DNA of 64,000 nt from Armigeres subalbatus. Lineage: Eukaryota > Arthropoda > Insecta > Diptera > Culicidae. The translations under genes and the position numbers were made by a program. This document shows, piece after piece, positions 55,317 through 64,000 of the stretch. Each line of letters opens with the position of its first letter. Position 1 is the first letter of the stretch. The stretch is from contig NC_085141.1 in assembly GCF_024139115.2 (NCBI RefSeq), positions 45,691,065 through 45,755,064 on the forward strand, given 5' to 3'. The notes below the pieces were generated by a model. It did no database searches, had not been told where the DNA came from, and worked only from the letters and a program-made list of their open reading frames with translations.

Positions 55317-56193
55317 GTACTGTAGATCTGTTCACCATTTTCAAAAGTATTTCAGATTCAAAGTGCCACCCCTCTATTTCAATGAGTATCCTAAATGGAG
55401 TCTTCTGACCAATTTTCAGCCAAATCCATGGAGATTTAGAGGTGCATCAAACGAGATTTGTGATAGACTTTTTCATAAAAATATCATCTGAATGCATCAA
55501 TTTAACTCCACATAATAAAAGGATTAGTCGTTGATAGCTTCTTTAGACTATTATCTACTACTTTGTCATTGATACTAGGATGTTTAGAGGGCTTATTCTA
55601 TGACTTTTTATTAGATTTAGCTGAAAAAAATGCCTTAAAACCAGAAAAATAATTTTAGGTGCTTCTGGGGGTAGTATAAATTTTCAATATGTGCCTAATT
55701 CAATTTTTCCTTTCATTTCCTCCGAGTGTTGCGGAAGTTTCGTCCATACATCACTTTATTCTGAAAAATAAGCTTCGGCATGTAATAATGCAGTTTTCAT
55801 GAAATACTCAACATTTGAATAGGGTAGTCAAGCAAGACCATTCCCCCCATACTAAAACAAAGTTGACCATGATTTATGAGGAATGTCATCCAGTATGCTC
55901 GACCCACTGGCACTGGTATGGATCTAGAGTGGGCTGACAAAGTAGTAGATAATAGTCTAAACAAGCTATCAACGACTATAATCCTTTTATTATGTGGAGT
56001 TAAATTGATGCACTCAAACGATATTTTTACGAAAAAGTTTGAAAAATCACAAATCTCGTTTGATGCACCTCTAAATCTCCATGGATTTGGCTGAAAATTG
56101 GTCAGAAGAATCCATTTAGGATACTCATTGAAATAGAGGGGTGGCACTTTGAATCTGGAATACTTTTGAAAATGGTGAACAGGTCTAATGTAC
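55317..56193. mobile_element. 0.9-kb foldback element B, adjoining A
   Basis: The ends are GTACTGTAGATCTGTTCACC and the complement of GTACATTAGACCTGTTCACC. The arms (about 55317-55575 and 55945-56193) match through AAAGTGCCACCCCTCTATTT, AATCCATGGAGATTTAGAGG and TAACTCCACATAATAAAAGG. The unpaired centre is about 370 bp. The tip motif GTACNNTAGAYCT is shared with A, so they are sister families. No coding sequence. Confidence 0.85.
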
Positions 56194-56724
56194 TGTCATA
56201 AAATCTTAGATTTCCCCCCAAAACCTGTGACGTCATTTTTGAACGATCCCTTACCCAGTTGCGCACCGCAATATCTAAATGATAAATACTTGGTCCTTTA
56301 TAATTGGCTAGAATCAGTTTAGAAACGAAAACCAGTGTTGCAAACTTATAATTTGAGCAAGATCATTCATCGAAACGGATTCATTTTTTTCTTCACATTC
56401 ATCGTCAAAGATGTTTGACCAAGTGTTCGACAGTCTTTTGGCACGCCGACCGGCATTTTTGCATCGGCGCGTCGCCGTTCAAAATTTTTCACGTTGGTGG
56501 GCTATAGTTTGCACGCCGATTCTATATTAAAGAAGTCCGTAGAATTTTCCGTGGAAATTCCGACGGTTTAATGGAATTTGGAAATGGGATTTTTGAGCAG
56601 AGAAGAGACGTTGGGCAGAAAGCCAATTTGCCGAATGCCACAACGACCAACAAACATTGGAGGAGGAAACGCTTATATGACCAAAATTAGTCCTATATAG
56701 CTTATATAGCTGAAATAGTTGGTT
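56194..56724. other. No gene recognised
   Basis: A small direct or inverted word GCACGCCGA occurs twice (about 56441 and 56512). Otherwise unassigned. Confidence 0.35.
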
Positions 56725-56985
56725 AGTAAGGCCGAAAGTTGTTTGGCCCAACATTTCTACTAAACGGCATTTTCGGCCAAATCTAGGTGGTCAAATAACT
56801 TTTTCGGCCAAACGACCATTTCGGCAAAATGACATTTTCTGCCAAATAAACTGTCATAACAAACGTTTAATTCGGCCCAATGGTATTTGGCTAGATGACT
56901 TTTGGCCTAAGCTATTATTCGACTAAATAGTTTCTCGTCGAATGACTTTCGGCCAAACATCAGGTAGGGCCAATTGGCCGATAGA
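56725..56985. repeat. GGCCGAA minisatellite, decayed block
   Basis: Units such as TTCGGCCAAA and GGCCGAAAGT in both orientations, with many substitutions. Confidence 0.75.
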
Positions 56986-57004
56986 CACAAGGGCGAAAAT
57001 TATA

Positions 57005-57292
57005 TTCTTATAAGGGGCCGTACACATATTACGTAAGCACTTATGGGGGTAGGGGGGTCAGTCAATATCTTACGCTCCATACATAGGAAATTCGAGAAAC
57101 TGGCAGCGCCATCTGTCGTCTACTAGTGTAAATTTTTTATCATAACATTATACTAAGTAAGCACCTGTGGTATTTGTACCATGGTACAAAAGGACAATAA
57201 AAATAATTCCAAAACTATGTTTGATAAATACAATAATTGGTATGGCACTCATTTCAAGATTCTTGTACCATGGTACTTATACCACCGGTTTG
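57005..57292. repeat. Probable interspersed repeat fragments
   Basis: GGGGCCGTACACATATTACG followed by GTAAGCACTTATGGGGGTAG looks like a sequence I know as dispersed in mosquito genomes (memory only). 57160-57191 and 57263-57289 form an inverted repeat around TTGTACCATGGTAC. No coding sequence. Confidence 0.45.
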
Positions 57293-57424
57293 TCATTAGT
57301 ATTAGACGGTGTGTCTGTGGTGTAACTGTTTTGCATTTCTTGTACATCATCGAGGTGTAAACGTAAAGGCTACATTTATTACCTTTTAGCGCGAGAAAGG
57401 CACCATCACAGCTAGGTGGATTAA

Positions 57425-57827
57425 TTTTTTTTTATTCCTTTATTTATTTGATAGGCACTCTGTATTACTTAACCGCTACTGTGCCGAGATCTACTGTGAT
57501 ATTCTGTAGCCAGAATCCACACAAAATCTATTTTTAGATTTTTCCATTATTCATCGTTGTTGTCGTTGCTGGTCCATCTCGTCGTGAGTCCATTGTGTTC
57601 ATTTTGTCCATGTCGTGTATCCAATGATCGTTGCATTGTCCGGTTGCCATTTATCCGGGTTGCGTTGGAGGAATGCCGTGACGGTGAGGCGTGCACCCCA
57701 ATACGCCACCGCATAGGCTGCGCATCCGGCCACTGGCGAGGGTTTTGATGGAGGGGCTGGGAATCGAACCCATGACCATTCGCTTGAAAGGCGAACGTGC
57801 AGCCAACTACGTTACGGGACCCCCCAC
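57425..57827 (-). mobile_element. tRNA-derived SINE with 11-bp target duplication
   Basis: AGGTGGATTAA flanks both sides (57414-57424 and 57828-57838). On the minus strand the element begins GGGGGGTCCCGTAACGTAG, with a tRNA-like head (anticodon loop CTTTCAA, B box GGGTTCGATTCCC at about 57763-57775). A body of about 300 bp follows and ends in an A-rich AATAAATAAAGGAATAAAAA stretch. It is inserted in the TAGGTGGATTAA end of a GAGAAAGGCA-family MITE fragment (57393-57424). The small plus-strand frames here are not genes. Confidence 0.9.
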
Positions 57828-57838
57828 AGGTGGATTAA

Positions 57839-59382
57839 CCTGTTTTTTTTTTTCACTTCTTGACATCTTAAATTGGTGAGATACATACAACGAATCGGTA
57901 ATGCAGCTATATTAGATTTTTTTTATTTAAAATCGCTTGTATATTATGATATATGTTCTTAGCAAATGAGTTGAAGAAAACGGCCAAAATGGTGGCTACC
58001 ATGAAATTCAACAAAATTTTTAAATTTACGCTGTTAATCGCTGAGGATTATGTTACTTTTCATTTCAATTCATATATAAGTAATCATATTAAAGTTAAGG
58101 ATAATTTTCGAATATCTTCAGACATATATTCCTTGTTATCTATGACTGTATCTTGCGTAAACAGAATTAGACGCTGATTGGAATAAGCACACAGCACGGT
58201 TTATCGTTTTGAATAAATTATGTGTACTGCACTGTCGTAGATTGTAATAGCAAACGCAACAGGAGCCAGATTTTTTTGACTCGTTCTATGCATATTTGTT
58301 CCATATAGTTTTTCTCTCTTTCGAGTTTCATAATTAGGAGTACGCGTCCGTACTTGTTCTCTCGAGCACGTAGAACGATCACGCGATCATGGAAATATTT
58401 TGTTCTGCATTTTGTAAATTAATCCGCAAAGCGCAAAGTTAGTTCGCAGAACGATCGCGTGATCATTAAAATATTTTGTTCTGCTTTATGTAGTCGGTAA
58501 GTCAAAAGTCAAGCATTTAGTGCGCGTTCGATTGGGTTGTTATTTAACCTCGATTCAACTATACGCTACACACGACATACCGTTTACCAAAACGAACCCT
58601 GCCAAACGCCCTACCCCATGTATCCAACATACCAGTGATTTCTCGTAGAAGTGCAGATAACTCGTCGGCTTTCATTACAGCGAGTATCACGTCAACATTT
58701 TCCTTCCTATTCCCTAATTGATCTGCATACGGACACGGCCGGCGCTGGTATTGCTTAATTTATAGTCACCAGTTCTTACACATTGAAGATGCTGTTAGTC
58801 CATTAGTCCAAACACCATCTGATGATTCTCTGTGTAATTACAAACGATCAATCATGCTCATGCTCATGGCTCCTTAAGGTTGGATAATTTGACCAAGCGT
58901 TTCGCTATCCACCTAGCAAAGGTAAAAATTCATGGTCAACAAGTTTAGGGAATACTACACGTTCGCTAATCTGTCGGAAAAAAAATCTAAATGTAGTGAC
59001 CAAAATTTGGTCCTAAAAGTAATCAATTTTATAAAACGATGCAATTTTATGCCAATTTGTGACTAGGGGAAAGATGGATAAATGCTGGAATAGTGCAATA
59101 TTTATTTAATATTATTATTTTTTCATAAAACTAAACATGCAAAACTAACATGTATTGGTAGGCAATTTTTCATAAATTTTGCAAATTCATCCAATTTTAT
59201 TCGAAAAAGATAACGTGGATAACTTATTTTCGATACAGTCCTTAGTTATTATAATTAAAAAATATGCCATGATTATTATTTCAGACAAGAATGATCACCC
59301 GAACCCTCATTCTCAATCAGCCTATTATTTTCATTTTCATCATCAGTAATTTTTTTTTACTTATTTATCCAAAATAGATTAT
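57839..59382. other. No gene recognised
   Basis: A two-copy direct repeat (AGAACGATC(A/G)CG(C/T)GATCAT then AAATATTTTGTTCTGC) lies at about 58373-58410 and 58458-58495. 58560-58870 is more balanced and may be an interspersed repeat. No coding motifs. Confidence 0.4.
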
Positions 59383-59560
59383 AATTCCGATTTTAAGAAC
59401 GACTACGCAGTCTTGAAGAATTGAAACAAGATGTATATTTGTCCGACGTTTCAACACGGGGACAAGCACGGGGATGATGTCTTCATCAGGGGAAAAATAC
59501 TGTGTTTTTTCCTAGTCTATTGTTTAGTCTAACTTTAACTGTCTGACGTGGATTTTTCCG
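59383..59560. mobile_element. Single-arm relic of the hammerhead-bearing foldback family
   Basis: ACTACGCAGTCTTGAAGAAT, GTCCGACGTTTCAACACGGG, GTCTTCATCAGGGGAA and TTAGTCTAACTTTAACTGTC line up with the left arm at 24165-24300. Only one arm is present. The hammerhead-like core on the minus strand has CTGATGA (59483-59489), the canonical form. Confidence 0.7.
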
Positions 59561-59920
59561 ATACATGACTTCGAGAATACACAATTTCAAAAACTTTATC
59601 ATTTAGGTTTATCGTTGATCGAGTGAAGCAAAAACTTACATCAACATCAACACGGATGAGCCGGTGCAAAGCCTGATCAATTTGCTGATTCGGCCGGAGA
59701 CGAACAGTGGGAACCCATGACAGCTATATCTGGTGATGTCCTCATGTGACATTTCTGATGTGACCTTTCCTCATGTAACCTTTCTGATAGAGACAAAGAG
59801 TCGCATTCGTCTAGCTTGGCCAGCCTATTTTACGAATTGTGAATATGACGCGAGATGGCAGGATATGACAGTTAATCCACATATTTTCAGTCAAATCCTG
59901 CCGTTCGAAGCTTTTCTGTT
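59561..59920. other. No gene recognised
   Basis: Nothing matched. Confidence 0.4.
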
Positions 59921-60110
59921 TTGGTATTTTGGTATAAGATTATTTGGAATTGAAAATTCCACATAATCTGGCACACCGCTTCTTCCAGACGGCATTTCTT
60001 TTCCTGTAAGAGGTGGGTCTGCTGTCCTAAAACCATCAGAATCGATAACTGTTGTCGGCGCTGGTTTCTGCAGAGAAAAATCATCGAATGCTGACGTAGG
60101 CGGCAGCAAC
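59921..60110 (-). mobile_element. RTE-clade relic E (linker fragment)
   Basis: On the minus strand RRQQLSILM and then QQTHLLQEKKCRLEEAVC (about 59975-60030) match the RQQTRLFQEKKCRLEEAE linker of relic B. Only some 20-40 residues are recognisable, so boundaries are approximate. Confidence 0.55.
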
Positions 60111-61915
60111 ACTCAATTGAAGTTTTCTCAGAATTCTGTTTAGTTGCTTTCCGGACCATCATTTTGAATGTATTATCGCATAATAACTGCAGAAAAAAAC
60201 ATTCGCAATTATGAAATCGGTAACAGGAATGCGGTAAGCGTCGGCGGGGGTTTCAATTATGTTTCAAATCTAAATGAACGAAATAGACATCAGTACACCG
60301 TTAGGCGGATTAATCTGGGTTGACTATTAAATTGCCTAAATATATTCATGAAATAATGACTTAATAATTTGAATTATAATTATCTGTAGAACATATAAAC
60401 ATTGTTGGGCGACCCGCCCGTTCCACTGCTGCGGCTGACACACGACGCATAAAATGTCGGTGGTTTACACAGACTGACATCGCATCATATCGAGCAAATC
60501 TCAAGAGAATTGTCCTTGCTTCGCAAAACCTACTGTCGTTTCGTGTTTTCCGTCTGACGAAGCACAACAAACATAATTCAGTCAATTGCAGCAGCACTAG
60601 TTCCGCCGTGTTTCGTTTCGCGGAAGTTGGGATTAATTAGGGGATGATATCCCCCGCGTGAAACACCCACCCGACACCGCCTTTTGGGTGTAAATGTGCG
60701 AGTGATAAATATTTACATAGAAATGGGGACTCGGTCGTGAGGTTTGTGTAGACTGTGTTGGTTTTCCGACCTCGACGGAGTTCATTAATTTATGCCTAAT
60801 CTTTATACAGTGGTCAGTTTTCCAAAGAACTGAAGACCGAAAAATATTCGATGAGCGTAGGTTGTTGCGCTTCAGCCCGGATCAAAATCGGCTGCAGTTA
60901 TGTAGAATGAGAACGGTGGTGCGTACATAATTATAGAGATGAATTCCCAGAAAACAACTTCTAAAATTATCGCTTCGAGGTAAGGACTTTGATTGGTGGG
61001 GCAGAAAATCGAAAGTTAGTTTCTTGAAAAAAAAGGAACTTTTCAAGTAGCCCTATGAGTATCAAATCATCATTTTTTTGCCTGCCTGGTACACTAAGTA
61101 CACATAAAGACTAAAGCACCACTCCATGAACAAATTTGTATACCAATCGACTAGTTATACAAATAAAACACTTCATGACTTATCATACTACACAATTGTA
61201 AATGGGTTGTTTAATCATTTTACAGGTGTTGAATATGGAACCATCATTGAACAAGTTTGGGAGACCTTGATTTCAAAACCGTAAAAAATAGACTCGGATA
61301 GCTCCCTCATCACGTTCCTCCGACGAGAATCGAATTCAACTGGCCAAATCCGACGTCAGCATTTCAGAGTTTTCTGCCGAAGCCTGTACCGGAACCATAA
61401 TCGAATTATATTATTTGAGCAAATGCTTTATTCATTAGCTTGCTGTAATGTACACTGTTTCTGCTGTTACCAGTGGCACTCTGCAATGCTGCTGAACCAA
61501 TACCGACCGACACCACCGGATGCGACAAGTATGGAGCCGACAGTCACACCAGATCCTAGGCATGGTTTTAATTTATTGGATTTTATACTTCATGATTCAT
61601 GGAGGCAAAAAGGGAAGGGTAGCGATGCGACAAACACGATGAAATCCGGTTGTTGGAATTCCGTGTAATCTACGATGGTGTTTGCCGAAAGGATGATATC
61701 AACGGGAGAATGGAATATGAGGATGCAAGATGTCAGTTTTCATGGGAATAAATTAAATTAATCTGAGACTTGATTGGATTTAAATACGGATCTTGCTAAT
61801 TACTCGATATCAAATTTGCAGTTTCAGTCGCTTTCCAGCAAGGTACTCATAACTCGTGCACTCTTCAGTGGACTAGCCTTATTCTGCGAAAAACCGATGA
61901 CCAATCTATGTGACT
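60111..61915. other. No recognised gene; GC-richer island 60.4-61.0 kb
   Basis: GGCGGATTAATCTGGGTT at 60304-60321 is the end of a GAGAAAGGCA-family MITE. About 60390-60960 is balanced in composition and repeat-free within the window, with frames under 85 residues. It is possibly host noncoding DNA. Confidence 0.4.
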
Positions 61916-61917
61916 TA

Positions 61918-62430
61918 AGACAACAAGACAAGAAGACATGAAGACAAGAAGACATAGAGAAAAGAAGACAAGAATACAAGAAGACAAGAAGACATAAAGA
62001 GAAGAGACACGAAGACAAGTAGACAAGAAGACTAGAAGACAAGAAGACAAGGAGACAAGAAGAAAAAAAACAAAAAGACAAGAAGACAAGAAAAGACGAC
62101 AAGAAGAAAAAAAGACAAGAAGACAAGACATAAAAAGACAATAAGATAAGAATACAAGAAGACAAAAAGACTGGAAGGCTAGAACACAAGAAATCAGAAA
62201 GTTAAACATAAAAACAAGAAGGCGAGAAGGCAAGAAGACAAGAAGAAAAGAAGACAAGCAGACATGATGACAAAAAGACTGGAAGGTTAGAAGACAAGAA
62301 GGCAAAAAGGCAATAAGACAAAAAGACAATAAGACAAAAAGACAAGAGGACATGAAGACAAGAAGCAAGAATACAAAAAGAAAACAAGATAAGAAGAGAA
62401 GAAAAGAAGACAAAATGACAAGACGACACA
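61918..62430 (+). repeat. Degenerate (ACAAGAAG)n polypurine array
   Basis: Units of 8 bp as at 26464-26616 but with many A/G and some C changes. The cysteine-, leucine- and serine-rich minus-strand frames of 75-188 residues are translations of the array and not membrane proteins. Confidence 0.88.
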
Positions 62431-62435
62431 AAGAC

Positions 62436-64000
62436 TTTCGAAGGAATTACTGGAGGAACTTCCGGAGGAATTCCTGGAGAAACTTCCGAAGTAATTCCTG
62501 GAGGAACCTCCGAAGTAATTCCTGGAGGAACTTCCGAAGTAATTCCTGGAGGAACTTCCGAAGTAATTCCTGGAGGAACTTCCGAAGGAATTCCTGGAGG
62601 AACTTCCGAAGGAATTCCCGGAGGAACTTCCGAAGGAATTCCTGGAGGAACTTCCGAAGGAATTCCTGGAGGAACTTCCGAAGGAATTCCCGGAGGAACT
62701 TCCGAAGGAATTCCGGAAGGAACTTCAGAAGGAATTGGAGGAACTTCCGAAGGAATTCCCGGAGGAACTTCCGAAGGAATTCGGAGGAACTTCGAAGGAA
62801 TTCGGAGGAACTTCCGAAGGAATTCCCGGAGGAACTTCCGAAGGAATTCGGAGGAACTTCCGAAGGAATTCCGGAGGAACTTCGAAGGAATTCGGAGGAA
62901 CTTCCGAAGGAATTCCCGGAGGAACTTCCGAAGGAATTCTGGAGGAACTTCCGAAGGAATTCCCGTAGGAACTTTTGAAGGAATTCCTTGAGGAACTTCT
63001 AAAGGGATTCCCGGAGGAACTTCCGAAAGAATTCCCTGAGGAACTTCCGAAGGGATTACTGGAGGAACTTTCGAAGGAATTACCGGAGGAATTTCCGAGG
63101 GAATTCCCGGAGAAACTTCCGAAGGAATTCCTGGAGGAACTTCCGAAGGAATTCGGAGGAACTTCCGAAGGAATTCGGAGGAACTTCCGAAGGAATTCGG
63201 AGGAACTTCCGAAGGAATTCGGAGGAACTTCGAAGGAATTCCCGGAGGAACTTCCGAAGGAATTCTCGGAGGAACTTCCGAAGGAATTCCCGGAGGAACT
63301 TCGAAGGAATTCGGAGGAACTTCCGAAGGAATTCGGAGGAACTTCCGAAGGAATTCCCGGAGGAACTTCCGAAGGAATTCGGAGGAACTTCCGAAGGAAT
63401 TCGGAGGAACTTCCGAAGGAATTCCCGGAGGAACTTCCGAAGGAATTCCCGGAGGAACTTCCGAAGGAATTCGGAGGAACTTCGAAGGAATTCCCGGAGG
63501 AACTTCGAAGGAATTCCCGGAGGAACTTCCGAAGGAATTCCCGGAGGAACTTCGAAGGAATTCGGAGGAACTTCCGAAGGAATTCGGAGGAACTTCCGAA
63601 GGAATTCGGAGGAACTTCGAAGGAATTCGGAAGAACTTCCGAAGGAATTCCTGGAGGAGCTTCTGAAAGAATTCCCGGAGGAACTTCCGAAGGAATTCCC
63701 GGAGGAACTTCCGAAGGAACTACCGAAGGAATTCCCGTAGGAACTTCCGAAAGAAATCCAGGAGAAACTTACAAAGGAACTCCCGGAGGAACTTTCGAAG
63801 AAACTTCCGAAGGAATTCCCGGAGGAACTTCCGAAGAAATTCCCGGAGGAACTTCTGAAAGAATTCTCGGAGGAACTTGCGAAGGAATTACCGGAGGAAC
63901 TTCCGAAAGAATTTCCGGAGGAACTTCCGAAGGAATTTCCAGAGGAACTTCCGAAGGAATTCCCAGAGGAACTTCCGAAGGAATTCTTGGAGGAACTTCC
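62436..64000 (+). repeat. GGAATTC(CCG)GAGGAACTTCCGAA minisatellite, continuing past the window
   Basis: About 65-70 units in one orientation. The main unit is 24 bp (GGAATTCCCGGAGGAACTTC plus CGAA). Common shorter forms of 22 bp (GGAATTCGGAGGAAC...) and 21 bp (CTTCGAA instead of CTTCCGAA) are interspersed. Divergence is low in 62.45-63.6 kb and rises toward the window end. The 208-residue frame (RRNSWRNF-type) exists because the 24-bp unit is eight codons and lacks stops. It switches reading frame wherever a 22-bp unit occurs, so it is not a gene. Confidence 0.93.

Noticed and set aside
57755..57822. A functional tRNA gene with anticodon loop CTTTCAA
   Set aside because: The sequence continues into a 300-bp body with an A-rich end and is bounded by 11-bp duplications, so it is a SINE head.
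61824..62978. Long repetitive frames (CLLVFLSS-type minus, RRNSWRNF-type plus)
   Set aside because: Products of 8-bp and 24-bp tandem arrays. Units of 22 and 21 bp break the frame repeatedly, so there is no selection for coding.

Overview
The window looks like mosquito nuclear DNA from the Aedes lineage (Stegomyia, Ae. aegypti or Ae. albopictus type). It is AT-rich and has no bacterial-style gene organisation. It contains relics of RTE-clade retrotransposons, a full-length Feilai-like SINE (tRNA-derived head with an (GAA)n tail, a family described from Ae. aegypti), other tRNA-derived SINEs and many short inverted-repeat DNA elements. I found no intact host gene. Every coding stretch I recognise belongs to a decayed transposable element. 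Several GC-richer, apparently single-copy islands (about 3.3-4.3, 20.2-21.8, 32.4-34.3, 37.6-38.3, 48.0-49.3, 52.8-53.5 and 60.4-61.0 kb) may be intergenic or intronic host sequence, but none gives a convincing exon.

Layout. 0-2.1 kb: minus-strand RTE element cut by the window edge. 2.2-2.9 kb: degenerate GGCCGAA repeats. 6.6-10.8 kb: three more RTE relics (plus, minus, plus) and a tRNA-derived SINE. 11.2-12.2 kb: two MITEs (miniature inverted-repeat elements). 13.7-16.6 kb: a 2.9-kb foldback element with a duplicated left arm. 17.9-19.8 kb: two MITEs of one family in opposite orientation, then a third family. 22.1-26.0 kb: a MITE, a 268-bp near-perfect palindrome, a MITE carrying a nested foldback, a purine-tract composite repeat and another foldback. 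26.4-29.6 kb: an 8-bp array, a TA-flanked MITE, a second purine composite split by Feilai, and a MITE. 30.4-32.0 kb: a decayed ORF1-like zinc-knuckle protein interrupted by a hAT-like element and a SINE. 35-39 kb: tandem and GGCCGAA arrays plus a MITE. 39.5-42.8 kb: hairpins and a MITE split by a two-headed SINE. 44.1-46.3 kb: a Tc1/mariner (ITmD37E-like) transposase pseudogene interrupted by a hAT-like element. 47.2 kb: a MITE. 50.9-52.7 kb: a degenerate GAATTCC minisatellite whose strand flips. 54.1-56.2 kb: two abutting large foldbacks. 57.4 kb: a SINE with clear target-site duplications. 61.9-64.0 kb: an 8-bp polypurine array running into a GGAGGAACTTCCGAA minisatellite that continues past the window.

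How it fits together. This is a layered transposon graveyard. Five nestings can be read directly: hAT in Tc1/mariner, hAT and SINE in an ORF1 relic, SINE in a MITE, foldback in a MITE, and a MITE in a GGCCGAA repeat. The most unusual signal is a hammerhead-ribozyme-like core (CTGA(A/T)GA, stem, GAAA). It recurs in two unrelated-looking foldback elements and in one relic of the second family.
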